64,000 nucleotides of DNA from Yinghuangia elevatio (GCF_040649515.1 NZ_JBEZFP010000022.1:1-64000), one strand, 5' to 3'; shown: positions 8,839 through 18,575, counted from the first letter of the stretch. The notes: generated by a model not told the origin, from the letters alone. A program made the numbers and translations.

Positions 8839-10185
8839 GTGGCATCCGTCGAAGCATCCCCGACCACCCGTACGTCCGTGCACAGTCCGTCCGTGCCCAG
8901 TCCGTCCCCGGATGGTCAGTCCGGGCAGCGCCGGCCCGCGCTCCACGCCACCGACCCCGAGATCGCCGCACTCGTCCGCGACGAGGAGCGCCTCCAGACC
9001 GAGACGCTGCGGATGATCGCGAGCGAGAACTACGTCTCCACGGCCGTGCTGGAGGCCACCGGCACGGTGCTCACCAACAAGTACTCCGAGGGCTACCCGG
9101 GCCGCCGCTACTACGAGGGCCAGCAGGTCGTGGACCCCGTCGAGGAGTTGGCCTGCGCCCGCGCCCGGGCCCTCTTCCGCGCAGAGCACGCCAACGTGCA
9201 GCCGTACTCCGGTTCGCCCGCCAACCTCGCCCTCTACCTGGCCTTCGCGAAGCCCGGCGACGCGGTGCTCGGCATGTCGCTGCCGATGGGCGGGCACCTG
9301 ACGCACGGCTGGGACGTGTCGGCCACCGGCCGGTGGTTCCGGTCCAGTTCGTACGGCGTGCGCCGGGACACCGGCCGGATCGACCTCGACGAGGTCCGCT
9401 CGATCGCCCTGCACGAACGCCCCAAACTCATCTTCTGCGGTGGTACGGCGGTGCCGCGCGCCATCGACTTCGCCGCCTTCGCGGAGATCGCCCGGGAGGT
9501 CGGTGCGGTCCTGGTCGCGGACATCGCGCACATCGCCGGCTTGGTCGCCGCCGGTGTGCACCCGTCCCCGATCGGCCACGCCGACGTCGTCTCCACGACC
9601 ACCCACAAGACGCTGCGCGGCCCGCGCGGCGCGATGATCCTGTGCGGCGCCGAGCACGCGAAGGCCGTCGACAAGGCGGTCTTCCCGGGCCTGCAAGGCG
9701 GTCCGCACAACCACACGACGGCGGCGATCGCGGTCGCGCTCCGCGAGGCCGCGACGCCCGAATTCGGCGCCTACGCCCGGGCGGTGGTCGCCAACGCCCG
9801 CCGCCTGGGCGAGGAACTGGCCGCCCGGGGCTTCGACCTGGTCTCCGGCGGCACCGACACCCACCTGCTGCTCGTCGACCTGACCTCGCGCGGCGTGCCG
9901 GGCAAGCCGGCCGCGAAGGCCCTCGACCGCGCCGGCATCGTCGTCAACCACAACGCCGTTCCGTACGACACGCGCCGCCCCTTCGACCCCTCCGGCATCC
10001 GCATCGGTACCCCCGCGCTCACCTCACGCGGCATCGGCGAGGAGCACATGCCCCTGGTCGCCACGTGGATCGACCGCGTCGTCGACGCGGTACGCACCGG
10101 CCGCACCGGGGTCGAGGAGCAAGTACGCGCCGAGGTCCGCGAGTTGACCGCCGCCTACCCGGCGCCGGGCCTGCCGGTCGACTGA
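8839..10185 (+). CDS. glyA: serine hydroxymethyltransferase
   Basis: The 448-residue PLP enzyme converts serine and tetrahydrofolate to glycine and 5,10-methylene-tetrahydrofolate. It carries MIASENYVS and LTNKYSEGYPGRRYYEGQQ near the N-terminus. The PLP lysine lies in TTTHKTLRGPRG (Lys257). The protein has about 25 extra N-terminal residues compared with the usual family start. The GTG at 8839 is well supported by GGAGG six to seven bases upstream. It is preceded by a ZTP riboswitch, so expression should rise when folate-bound one-carbon units run short. It ends at a terminator shared with the convergent FHA-FtsK gene. Confidence 0.95.
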   Translation: MASVEASPTTRTSVHSPSVPSPSPDGQSGQRRPALHATDPEIAALVRDEERLQTETLRMIASENYVSTAVLEATGTVLTNKYSEGYPGRRYYEGQQVVDPVEELACARARALFRAEHANVQPYSGSPANLALYLAFAKPGDAVLGMSLPMGGHLTHGWDVSATGRWFRSSSYGVRRDTGRIDLDEVRSIALHERPKLIFCGGTAVPRAIDFAAFAEIAREVGAVLVADIAHIAGLVAAGVHPSPIGHADVVSTTTHKTLRGPRGAMILCGAEHAKAVDKAVFPGLQGGPHNHTTAAIAVALREAATPEFGAYARAVVANARRLGEELAARGFDLVSGGTDTHLLLVDLTSRGVPGKPAAKALDRAGIVVNHNAVPYDTRRPFDPSGIRIGTPALTSRGIGEEHMPLVATWIDRVVDAVRTGRTGVEEQVRAEVRELTAAYPAPGLPVD

Positions 10186-10201
10186 CCCGGGTGGCGCGGC
10201 C

Positions 10202-10231
10202 GCTGCCCCGGCTCACCAGAGCCGGGGCAGC
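10202..10231. terminator. bidirectional terminator between glyA and the FHA-FtsK gene
   Basis: GCTGCCCCGGCTC (10202-10214) and GAGCCGGGGCAGC (10219-10231) form a perfect 13-bp stem with loop ACCA. It overlaps the stop codon of the minus-strand gene and serves both convergent genes. Confidence 0.85.
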
Positions 10232-12855
10232 GGGGCCGCACCAAGCTGGTCGGCCGCGCGGCGCAACGTGCCGACGAGCAGCGCGAGATCGGTCGGTCCG
10301 ATGAGTGGCCGCCCGCTCGCCGCGGTGGCCGTGGAGCGGCGCGTAAGCGGCGCCCCCATGTCGGTCCAGTCCTGGCGGACGGCGGTCGGGCGCAGCGTCG
10401 CGGTGCGCGGCATGCGGCCCGTCACACGGCCCGCCTGGAACGGGTGCACGGCGCCGTCGGATCCGCGGATCAGGGCCCGGCCCGGGTACTCGTCGTCGAG
10501 CGTCGCGGCGTCGTCGATGTGGATGAGGGCGTGGGACGCGGTCGCGTCGTCGGTGCGCAAGGCGACGCGCAGTTCGGCCTCGGCGGTGGCCTCGATCGAC
10601 CCGGCCAGCGCGGGCTGGCCGGTCGCGACCGCGAGGTGCACGCCGAGTGCGCCGCCGCGGTGGACGATGTCGGCGAGGCCCTTGACGAGCCCGGGAAAGC
10701 GCCCGGCCAGGCGCTCTATGTCGTCGACCGCGACGAGCACGCGCGGCAGCGGGGAACCGTGCTCGTCGCGGTACGACGCGAACCGGTCGCCGCGCAACAG
10801 GTGTTCACGGCGCGCGAGTTCGTGCAGCACGGCGGACACGGCGTCGGCGGCGCGCGAGGCGTCGGGCTCGTCGAGGTAGCCGATCGTGTGCGGGAGTTCC
10901 GCGCACGCGGCGATGCCGTCGGGTGCTTCCTGGGGGTCGATCGGCGTGCCGCGTACGAGGACGACGCCCAGCTGGTCGGGGCGGTTGGCGACGGCGAGGG
11001 ACGTCACGAACGCGGCGAGCAGTTCGGTTTTGCCGGAGCCCGCCGTACCGCCGATGACCATGTGCGGGCCGTCGTTGTCGAGGTCGACGGTGACCGCGCC
11101 ACGCACATCCGCGCCGAGCACGCCGCGCGGGCTGCGGCCCCCGTCGCGCCACGAGCCGAGCACCTTGGCCGGCGTCATGAGGTCGAACCCGAGCAGGTCG
11201 AGCAGGCGCACGGTCTCCGGCAGCGGGGAGACGGTACGCGCGGCCGCCTCGCGCAACGGGGCCAGTGCCCGGGCGAACCGGTCGGCCCAGGCGGGGGAGA
11301 CCGCGTCGGCGACGATGTCCTCTATCCGGTTCGGGCCCGGGCCGATCAGCGACAGCCGCGTGCCGACCTCGCCGGCCACCCGGCCGATCACCGAGCACTG
11401 CAACGGCAGTTCCTCGGCACGGTCGTCCAGGCACAGCGCATGGACGCCCGCCGCGGGCCCCTCGGCGAGCAGCCGGACGAGTTCTGGCCGCGCGGTGAGC
11501 GTGCCCGCGCCGTCCATGACCACGACGGTGCGGCGGCGTCCGCGCCCGCCCCGGTCGCGGTCGAGGCGGTCCAGCAACTCGCCGGTGCGGGCCAGGACCT
11601 GGTCGCGGTTCAGGCCCAGCAGGAGGCGGCAGTCCTGGCCGTCGGTCGGGCGGAGCTGGGGCAGCCAGCGCAGCCACGCCCAGTCGGCGGCGGTCGCCGG
11701 ATCCGCGCACAGCAGCACGAGTTCCAGCTCGTGCGGGCCGTGCAGCGCGGCGAGTTGGGCGACCACGGAACGCGCCAGACCGAGCAGCCTCGGCCGCGGA
11801 CCGGCCAGTCCCAGGACGGAGTCGCGCAGCGAGACGGTCACCGGTGCGGCGTACGCGGTGAGCCTGCGCACCCCCTCGCTGGAGGTGACCGAGACCTCGG
11901 AGGGGATGTCGCCGGTGCCGAGGCGGACCGCGAGGCGTTCGGCCGGGTCGCCGTGCCGCTCCCAGATCCGGACCGGGACCGCTGGCCTGCCGCTCTCCGC
12001 GGCACCGGCGTCGAGGGCGGCGAGGAGCAGCGCGGCGAGATCGGGGCTGTGCGCGCGGCGTCTGCGGACCTCCTCGACGACCGCGAGCCGGGCCTGGTCC
12101 TCCAGACGGGCGCGCTCGGCGGCCACCGCACGCCGGCGGCCGGCGAGCCCGAGTCTGCGGCCGGCGGGCTCGTCCGGCAGGTCGACGCGTACCTGCTCGA
12201 CGGGCGGTGAGGGCTGCCGGGGCAGGCGGGGCAGGACGACGTGGCCCAGGCCGTCCGGACGCGGGGCGTCGGGTGCGGCGTGTGGATCCGGGTCGTACGG
12301 CAGCGGCAGCACCGCGGTCAGGGTCGTCTCGCCGAGCCGTAGCAGCGAGCCGGGTTCCAGGCGCATCGCCTCGGCACCGACCGGCATGCCGTCCAGCGTG
12401 GTGCCGTTCGTCGAACCGAGGTCGGCGACGCGAACGTGGCCGCGCGCGCCGGGAGTTATCGTCAGTTCCGCGTGCAGGCGCGACAGATCGGGGTCGCCGA
12501 GCCGGATCTCGGCTTCGGGAGCGCGGCCGATGCGTACGGTGCCCTGGCGCAGCAGATGCACGCCGCCCGCGTCCGGCCCGCCCACGACCCGCAGTTCGGG
12601 AGATCCGACGGCCGGCGACGCGGGGCCGGGACGCCCGACGGTCACCAACGCACCGTCCACGAGCGGCGGTCGGCCCAGCGGGGTGTTGTCGGCAAGCCGC
12701 GTGTCGCCGACCCAGAACCGCTGCCCGTCGGTCCCCGACGTGGACCGCAACGCGCCCGCGACGGCCCCGAACGTCGTCCCGGTGGGGGCGGTGACGAGCA
12801 CGTCCGCCCCCGGTCCCTCGCCACGGGACCCGAGCACGGTCAGCCGGATCTGCAT
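10213..12855 (-). CDS. FHA domain-containing FtsK/SpoIIIE-type ATPase
   Basis: The 880-residue protein begins with a ubiquitin-like or degenerate FHA-like region (1-80). A good FHA domain follows at about 87-165, with VRIGRAPEAEIRL, SRLHAEL and STNGT, the phosphothreonine-binding core. A long linker leads to one FtsK/SpoIIIE motor with Walker A GGTAGSGKTELL (Lys609) and a Walker B-like RVLVAVDDIERL. FHA followed by FtsK motors resembles EssC/YukB of type VII secretion, but only one motor is present and no WXG100 gene is nearby. The ATG at 12855 follows GGAGGAGC. It stands divergent from pkaA, so FHA binding of a kinase-phosphorylated partner is a reasonable inference. Confidence 0.8.
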   Translation of the reverse strand: MQIRLTVLGSRGEGPGADVLVTAPTGTTFGAVAGALRSTSGTDGQRFWVGDTRLADNTPLGRPPLVDGALVTVGRPGPASPAVGSPELRVVGGPDAGGVHLLRQGTVRIGRAPEAEIRLGDPDLSRLHAELTITPGARGHVRVADLGSTNGTTLDGMPVGAEAMRLEPGSLLRLGETTLTAVLPLPYDPDPHAAPDAPRPDGLGHVVLPRLPRQPSPPVEQVRVDLPDEPAGRRLGLAGRRRAVAAERARLEDQARLAVVEEVRRRRAHSPDLAALLLAALDAGAAESGRPAVPVRIWERHGDPAERLAVRLGTGDIPSEVSVTSSEGVRRLTAYAAPVTVSLRDSVLGLAGPRPRLLGLARSVVAQLAALHGPHELELVLLCADPATAADWAWLRWLPQLRPTDGQDCRLLLGLNRDQVLARTGELLDRLDRDRGGRGRRRTVVVMDGAGTLTARPELVRLLAEGPAAGVHALCLDDRAEELPLQCSVIGRVAGEVGTRLSLIGPGPNRIEDIVADAVSPAWADRFARALAPLREAAARTVSPLPETVRLLDLLGFDLMTPAKVLGSWRDGGRSPRGVLGADVRGAVTVDLDNDGPHMVIGGTAGSGKTELLAAFVTSLAVANRPDQLGVVLVRGTPIDPQEAPDGIAACAELPHTIGYLDEPDASRAADAVSAVLHELARREHLLRGDRFASYRDEHGSPLPRVLVAVDDIERLAGRFPGLVKGLADIVHRGGALGVHLAVATGQPALAGSIEATAEAELRVALRTDDATASHALIHIDDAATLDDEYPGRALIRGSDGAVHPFQAGRVTGRMPRTATLRPTAVRQDWTDMGAPLTRRSTATAASGRPLIGPTDLALLVGTLRRAADQLGAAPLPRLW

Positions 12856-13139
12856 GCTCCTCCGTCCGCCCTGCCACAGCGTTGCCTGCGTACCGCGCGT
12901 GAACCGCACGAGTTATGCGACGTGCACAGTACGCATCCTCGCATCCGCGACGAGGATGGCACTCCTTGAACGCGGATGGGAATGATCTTGCGGGGCACAT
13001 CGCGTCCGCCGACCGGTGGGACTGTGCGTGATGAACCGGTTCCGGGCTCGGCTGCGTCCCCACCCGCGAGGGGCGCTGTGCCGGCCCCTGCGTGCGCCCT
13101 AAGGTGTGCGAACAGCTGTCAGTACGTCTGGGGAGCGCA

Positions 13140-14765
13140 GTGGACCGGCCGGTCGGAAGCAAGTACCTGCTCGAGGAGACGCTCGGGCGGGGCGCCAGCG
13201 GCACCGTGTGGCGCGCGCGAGTCCGCGACACGGGCGAGGTCGTCGCGGTCAAGGTGCTGCGCGAGGAGCTCGCGGGCGACCCCGACGTCGTCACGCGCTT
13301 CCTGCGCGAGCGCTCCCTGCTGCTGCGGCTCAGCCACCCGAACCTGGTGCGCGTGCGCGACCTGGTCGTCGAAGGCGAGCTGCTCGCGCTGGTCATGGAC
13401 CTCATCGACGGACCGGACCTGCGCACGTACCTGCGCGACAACGGCCCGCTGCCGCCCGTCGCCGCGGCGCTGACGATGGCCCAGGTATGCGACGCGCTGC
13501 ACGTGACACACGCGGACGGCGTGATCCACCGCGACCTCAAGCCCGCCAACATCATGCTCAACCGCAACGGCGACTCGCTCTACCCGATGCTCACCGACTT
13601 CGGGATCGCGCGCCTCGCCGAATCGCCCGCGCTGACACGCACCCACGAACTGGTCGGCACCCCCAGCTACGTCGCCCCCGAGTCCGCCGAGGGCCGCCCG
13701 CTGACCCCGTCCGTGGACATCTACGCCGCGGGCGTCGTGCTGTACGAGCTCGTCGCGGGCCACCCGCCGTTCACCGACTCCAACCCGATCGCGCTGCTGC
13801 ACCGGCACCTCGCCGAAACGCCGACCCGGCCCGCGAACATGCCCGACGCCTATTGGCTCGTGGTCGAGCGCTGCCTGTCCAAGCAGCCGGAGCGGCGCCC
13901 CGACGCGCAGGGCCTCGGCAACGTGCTCCGGCACGCCGCCGAGGTGCTGCAGGGCAGCCGGGCCGACGACGGGTCGCTGCGCCGCATGCTCGACGCCGCG
14001 GCGATCGGGGGAGCGGCGGCGGTCGGCGGTGCGGCCGGTGCCGCGGGCTTCGGCTCGGGCAGCGGACCTGGTGGGCCGGGCGGCCCCGGCGGCCTCGGTG
14101 CCCCGGGTGCCGACGACCCCACCCGCGTGGTGCCGCGTTCGGGCTCCGGCGTACCCGGCCCGCCGTCGGCGCCGCCCCCGCCGCCGCCCGCGCAACGTCC
14201 GCCGCAGCCGCCCGCGCCCGACCGCACGCGCGTGATGGACGAAGTGCCCCCGCCCTACCGCCCGTCGTCGCAGCCGTCCGGGTACCCGCAGCAGCCGCTT
14301 TATCGCGACGAGCCGGGGTACGCCCGCCAGGGCGGCGGCCCGTCCGCCGGGCCTCCCGCCGCCCCGCCGCCGTACCGTGCGCCCGAACCGCCGCCGCGCC
14401 GCGAACCGCCTCCGCCGCCCCCGCAGCGCCGCGATTCGCAGCGCCCGCCCGAGGTCGAACCGCCGCGCCGGCGGCGCGAGCCGCGGGAACCGCGGGAGCC
14501 CCGGCGCAGGGGCGGCTTCCGTCCGTCGCGCATCCCCGGGGTGGGGTGCACGCTCGGCTGCCTCATGCGGCTGGTCGTGATGGCGGCGATCCTGTTCGCC
14601 ATCTACTGGTTCAGCCCGCTGCGCGACTGGGTCAACAACGCGATCGACGTCTTCGGCGAGGTAAAGGGCTGGTACGAAAAGACCAAGGACTTCTTCGACG
14701 GCGGCGGTGACGGCGGCAACGGCGGCGGCAACGGTGGCACCGGAGGCGCCGACACGAGCCCGTGA
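13140..14765 (+). CDS. pkaA: membrane Ser/Thr protein kinase, PkaA-like
   Basis: The 541-residue protein has an N-terminal Hanks-type kinase domain (about 1-275) with GRGASGTVW, ATP lysine Lys38, catalytic HRDLKPAN (Asp132) and DFG (Asp153). Residues 300-465 are disordered and extremely rich in Pro, Arg and Gly. One transmembrane helix (CLMRLVVMAAILFAIYW, about 474-494) follows. A short outer tail of Gly, Asp and Asn ends the protein, so there is no folded sensor domain. GTG at 13140 is chosen because GGGGAG lies just before it and the family begins at this point. The order pkaA-pkaB-prfB matches Streptomyces. Confidence 0.9.
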   Translation: MDRPVGSKYLLEETLGRGASGTVWRARVRDTGEVVAVKVLREELAGDPDVVTRFLRERSLLLRLSHPNLVRVRDLVVEGELLALVMDLIDGPDLRTYLRDNGPLPPVAAALTMAQVCDALHVTHADGVIHRDLKPANIMLNRNGDSLYPMLTDFGIARLAESPALTRTHELVGTPSYVAPESAEGRPLTPSVDIYAAGVVLYELVAGHPPFTDSNPIALLHRHLAETPTRPANMPDAYWLVVERCLSKQPERRPDAQGLGNVLRHAAEVLQGSRADDGSLRRMLDAAAIGGAAAVGGAAGAAGFGSGSGPGGPGGPGGLGAPGADDPTRVVPRSGSGVPGPPSAPPPPPPAQRPPQPPAPDRTRVMDEVPPPYRPSSQPSGYPQQPLYRDEPGYARQGGGPSAGPPAAPPPYRAPEPPPRREPPPPPPQRRDSQRPPEVEPPRRRREPREPREPRRRGGFRPSRIPGVGCTLGCLMRLVVMAAILFAIYWFSPLRDWVNNAIDVFGEVKGWYEKTKDFFDGGGDGGNGGGNGGTGGADTSP

Positions 14766-14948
14766 CCGGCGAGGCCCCGCAGGCCCCCGCGGGCCTGTCG
14801 CGCGCCGCCCAAAGATCGACAAAGCGCTTCCATGACGGCGCGACACCCGGTCGCGGATCCGCCACACCACGCTGGTTCGAGGTGTGCGCCAGGTAGCCTT
14901 CGGGCACGGAAGTCCGAAGTCGAGGCATGCCAAGGACACGGAGCAGCA

Positions 14949-17084
14949 GTGGCACGCAGGATCGGCAGCCGGTACGTCGCCCTGAAAGTCCTCGGGCGCG
15001 GCGCCAGCGGCACCGTCTGGGCAGGCGAGGGACCCGAGGGTCCCGTCGCCATCAAGCTGCTGCGCGAAGACCTCGCGTCCGACGAGGTGCTCGTCGCGCG
15101 CTTCGTCCAGGAGCGGACCGCGCTGGTCAGCCTCGACCACCCCGGCATCGTCGGCATCCACGACCTCGTCGTGGACGGCTCCGACCTCGCCCTCGTCATG
15201 GACCTGGTCGACGGCCCCGACCTGCGGACCCGGCTGGAGAAGGAGCGCGTCCTCACCCCGGCCCTGGCCGCGGCCGTGTGCGCCGACGTCGCCGAAGGCC
15301 TCTCCGCCGCGCACGCCGAGGGCGTGATCCACCGCGATGTGAAGCCCGAGAACGTCCTGTTGGACACCGCGCACGGCCAAGTCCGGGCAAAACTCACCGA
15401 CTTCGGCATCGCCCGCCTCGTCGACGCGCCGCGCCGCACCCGGGCCACCCGCATCATCGGAACGCCGGACTACCTCGCACCCGAGATCATCGAGGGCCTG
15501 CAGCCCACCGCCGCCGTCGACGTGTACGCGCTCGGCACCGTGCTGTACGAACTCCTCACCGGCTGGACCCCGTTCGGCGGCGGCCACCCCGGCGCGGTGC
15601 TGCGCCGCCACGTCACCGAGCCGGTCCCCGGCATCCCCGGCCTGCCCGCCCCGGTCGCCGAAGTCCTCGCCGCCTGCCTGTCGAAGGCCCCGGCGGCCCG
15701 TCTGACGGCCCGCGAGGTCGGCGAGCGGCTGCGCGCCGCACAGCCCGCGCTCGCCGGGCTGCCGCGCTTCGACGTACCGGCACCCGACGGAGGCGGCCAC
15801 CCCGACCGCGGCGAGACGCCGCCCCCGCTGCCCGCGGGCGTCGTGCCGCTGGTGTCCGGAGCCGAGCCCGACGCGACCCGCGACACGCACACCAACCTCG
15901 CCCGCCCGACCTTCGCCGCGCCGCCGATCGCCGCGTCGCGGCGCCGCAGCACGCACCGCAAGCGCCGCAACCGCACCGCCGCCGTGGTCGGCACCGTCCT
16001 CGTCCTGGTGGTCGCGGGCGGCACCGGCTGGTGGTTGTTCGGCAAGGACGACGAAGCCCCGAAGAAGCAGGAGCCGGTCGGCTCGACCGTCTCGCCGTCC
16101 GGGACGCCCGCCGCTGCCGCACCGGCGGCCGTGCCGCCGCCGCCCGCCTCGTCGGGCTCCGGTGACCGGGCGGCGCGCGTTCCGGTGTGGGACAAGTGGA
16201 CGCAACTGCCCGCCGCACCCGTGTCGCTCGTCGGCGGCCCGGGCGCCGCCCGCCCCACGGGCGCGCAGACGTACGTCGTGCAGCGTGACGGCACCGGCCA
16301 GCCCTGGTACTCGGCCGGCGACGGCGCGAAGTTCGGCGACTGGCAGAAGCTCCCCGCCTTCAAGACCGCGGAGGACCTGGCCGTGACCGCGCCCGGCCCT
16401 GGCCGGGTCGACGTGCTCGCGGTCGGCGCCGCGGACCGGCTGCTCTACCGGTGCAGCTTCGCGGACGGCGGCTGGGGCGACTGGATGCGGGTCGACACCA
16501 GGACCAGGATCACCGGCGCCCCCGCGGCGACCGGCAACGGTGACCGCCTCGAAGTGGTCGTGCGCTCCGGCGACGCGCTCATGTACGGGACGCTCGCCGG
16601 CGCCAACTGGACCGGCTTCACCAAGGTCCACAAGGCCGGGATCATCGAGCAGGCCCCGGCGCTGACCGCGTCCGTGCCCGGCACGATGGAGGCGTTCGTC
16701 GTGCGCGCCGGCGACCACGCGCTGCTGCAGGTGACGTTCGCGGCAGGCGACTGGCGCGAGCCGCAGCGGGTCGGCACGTTCGGCGCGGGCGGGCGGCCCG
16801 CCACCGCGTGGACTCCGAACGGCGGGCTGGCGGTCGTCGTCCCCGAACTGGGCGGCCAGGCGGGCCAGGGCGAGCCCGCGGCGACCCCGACCGGGCCGTC
16901 CGGGCAGCCGCAGGGCAGCGCCGGGCACCTGGTCGGCGCGGTGAGCCTCGGCGACGCGTGGCGGCCGGTGTCCCTGGACGCCACCGCCCCCGACGGAGTC
17001 GCCGCGGTGGCGGCGACTCCCGAGCGGGTCGACGTGTACGTCCGCGGGCAGAACGGACGCGTGCAGGTCGCCGTCCCCGCGTGA
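14949..17084 (+). CDS. pkaB: membrane Ser/Thr protein kinase with large extracellular sensor, PkaB-like
   Basis: The 711-residue protein has a kinase domain with GRGASGTVW, Lys36, HRDVKPEN (Asp130) and DFG (Asp151). A linker leads to a transmembrane helix at about 345-365 (VVGTVLVLVVAGGTGWWLFG). The last 300 residues are outside the cell. They contain repeated Trp/Gly-rich blades (WDKWTQLPA, FGDWQKLPA, WGDWMRV, WTGFTKV, WREPQRV), suggesting a beta-propeller or tectonin-like sensor. The ligand is unknown. GTG at 14949 follows CGGAG by six bases. The kinase half is clearly paralogous to PkaA, implying a tandem duplication that acquired different outer parts. Confidence 0.9.
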   Translation: MARRIGSRYVALKVLGRGASGTVWAGEGPEGPVAIKLLREDLASDEVLVARFVQERTALVSLDHPGIVGIHDLVVDGSDLALVMDLVDGPDLRTRLEKERVLTPALAAAVCADVAEGLSAAHAEGVIHRDVKPENVLLDTAHGQVRAKLTDFGIARLVDAPRRTRATRIIGTPDYLAPEIIEGLQPTAAVDVYALGTVLYELLTGWTPFGGGHPGAVLRRHVTEPVPGIPGLPAPVAEVLAACLSKAPAARLTAREVGERLRAAQPALAGLPRFDVPAPDGGGHPDRGETPPPLPAGVVPLVSGAEPDATRDTHTNLARPTFAAPPIAASRRRSTHRKRRNRTAAVVGTVLVLVVAGGTGWWLFGKDDEAPKKQEPVGSTVSPSGTPAAAAPAAVPPPPASSGSGDRAARVPVWDKWTQLPAAPVSLVGGPGAARPTGAQTYVVQRDGTGQPWYSAGDGAKFGDWQKLPAFKTAEDLAVTAPGPGRVDVLAVGAADRLLYRCSFADGGWGDWMRVDTRTRITGAPAATGNGDRLEVVVRSGDALMYGTLAGANWTGFTKVHKAGIIEQAPALTASVPGTMEAFVVRAGDHALLQVTFAAGDWREPQRVGTFGAGGRPATAWTPNGGLAVVVPELGGQAGQGEPAATPTGPSGQPQGSAGHLVGAVSLGDAWRPVSLDATAPDGVAAVAATPERVDVYVRGQNGRVQVAVPA

Positions 17085-17183
17085 CCGCCGCGGCACCGAC
17101 CGCGGGACCCCCGCCGCACGCCCCGGCCGCACCGCCCGCATCCGCCGACGAAGCGGACACGCGTGGACCAGTACGATGGGGGC

Positions 17184-18296
17184 GTGGCTGCCATTGATCC
17201 TTCCGAAGAGCTGAAGTCCGTCGAATCCACCATGGAGTCGATCGAGGCGGTCCTCGACCTGGACAAGATGCGGGCCGACATCGCCGAGCTCAACGAGCAG
17301 GCGGCGGCGCCCGACCTGTGGGACGACCCGGAGAGCGCGCAGAAGGTCACCAGCCGCCTGTCGTTCCTCCAGGGCGAGCTGCGGAAGGTCGAGGACCTCC
17401 GCCGCCGCATCGACGACGTCCCGGTTCTCTTCGAGCTGGCCGAGGCCGAGGACGACGCGGACACGCGTACCGAGGCCGAAGGCGAGCTCACCGCGATCCG
17501 CAAGACCGTCGACGAGCTCGAGGTGCGCACGCTGCTCTCGGGCGAGTACGACGCCCGCGAGGCGCTGGTGACCATCCGCGCCGAGGCGGGCGGCGTCGAC
17601 GCCGCGGACTTCGCCGAGATGCTGCTGCGCATGTACACCCGCTGGGCCGAGCGCCACAACTACTCGACCGAGGTCTACGACACCTCGTACGCGGAAGAGG
17701 CGGGCATCAAGTCCGCCACCTTCGCGGTGAAGTCGCCGTACGCGTACGGCACGCTCTCCGTCGAGCAGGGCACGCACCGCCTCGTGCGCATCTCGCCGTT
17801 CGACAACCAGGGCCGCCGCCAGACCTCGTTCGCGGGTGTCGAGGTGCTGCCGGTCGTCGAGCAGACCGACCACGTCGACATCGACGAGTCGGAGCTGCGC
17901 GTCGACGTGTACCGGTCCTCGGGCCCCGGCGGCCAGGGCGTCAACACCACCGACTCCGCGGTGCGCCTGACCCACCTGCCCACCGGCATCGTCGTCTCCT
18001 GCCAGAACGAGCGCTCGCAGATCCAGAACAAGGCGACCGCGATGGCCGTCCTCCAGGCCAAGCTGCTGGAGAAGCAGCGCCAGGAGGACCGGGCGAAGAT
18101 GGACGCGCTCAAGGGCGACGGATCGTCCTGGGGCAACCAGATGCGCTCGTACGTCCTGCACCCGTACCAGATGGTCAAGGACCTGCGGACCGAGTTCGAG
18201 GTCGGCAACCCGCAGTCGGTGCTCGACGGCGACATCGACGGGTTCATCGAGGCGGGCATCCGCTGGCGCAAGCAGCAGCAGACGGCGAGCGCGTAG
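17184..18296 (+). CDS. prfB: peptide chain release factor 2
   Basis: The 370-residue protein releases nascent chains at UGA and UAA codons. It has the RF2-specific SPF tripeptide (204-206, in RISPFDNQG) and the catalytic GGQ (249-251, in GPGGQGVNTTDSAVR). The N-terminal helical domain (SVESTMESIEAVLDLD) is normal. The frame is uninterrupted, so there is no programmed +1 frameshift of the E. coli kind. GTG at 17184 gives the usual family N-terminus; GTG at 17163 would add seven residues. It lies 99 bases after pkaB, and most stop codons in this window are TGA, its target. Confidence 0.95.
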   Translation: MAAIDPSEELKSVESTMESIEAVLDLDKMRADIAELNEQAAAPDLWDDPESAQKVTSRLSFLQGELRKVEDLRRRIDDVPVLFELAEAEDDADTRTEAEGELTAIRKTVDELEVRTLLSGEYDAREALVTIRAEAGGVDAADFAEMLLRMYTRWAERHNYSTEVYDTSYAEEAGIKSATFAVKSPYAYGTLSVEQGTHRLVRISPFDNQGRRQTSFAGVEVLPVVEQTDHVDIDESELRVDVYRSSGPGGQGVNTTDSAVRLTHLPTGIVVSCQNERSQIQNKATAMAVLQAKLLEKQRQEDRAKMDALKGDGSSWGNQMRSYVLHPYQMVKDLRTEFEVGNPQSVLDGDIDGFIEAGIRWRKQQQTASA

Positions 18297-18352
18297 TCGG
18301 AGCCCGGCGGTAACGGGCGGATCTGCCCGACGGCATCGCGCCACGCTGCCTG

Positions 18353-18383
18353 CCTGGTAGTTGCCTGCCTACCTGGTAGTTGC
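18353..18383. repeat. 19-bp direct repeat after prfB
   Basis: CCTGGTAGTTGC occurs at 18353-18364 and again at 18372-18383, with similar spacer bases, about 57 bases after the prfB stop codon. It is another post-stop short repeat. Confidence 0.75.
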
Positions 18384-18482
18384 GTGATTCGCCCGATTCG
18401 CTATACCCACCCGGCGCCCGGAATCCCTCCTCAACTCCCTCAATTCTTGAGCGAAACTTAAGGCGAAAAGGGATATCACCCG

Positions 18483-18571
18483 GCAACCCCACGCAGATCG
18501 TCATTGACGCCTGGCAAGCCTCCTGGCAAGGCTTGACCGCCGGACGGGAAGAAAGATCAGCTGGGGGTTGC
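18483..18571 (+). promoter_or_regulatory. candidate structured leader of the surface-protein gene
   Basis: GCAACCCC (18483-18490) is perfectly complementary to GGGGTTGC (18564-18571), which overlaps the ribosome-binding zone of the gene at 18576. Between them CAAGCC and GGCTTG form an inner hairpin near 18515-18535. The arrangement could mask translation initiation. It does not match a riboswitch class I know. Confidence 0.4.
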
Positions 18572-18575
18572 AGGA

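Noticed and set aside
17184..18296. A programmed frameshift in prfB
   Set aside because: The reading frame is continuous through the N-terminal region, with no in-frame TGA and no shift site.
18297..18575. A cyclic-di-AMP (ydaO) riboswitch before the surface-protein gene
   Set aside because: Such switches precede wall genes in actinomycetes, but the conserved ydaO core could not be found; only a long-range pairing at the ribosome site is supported.
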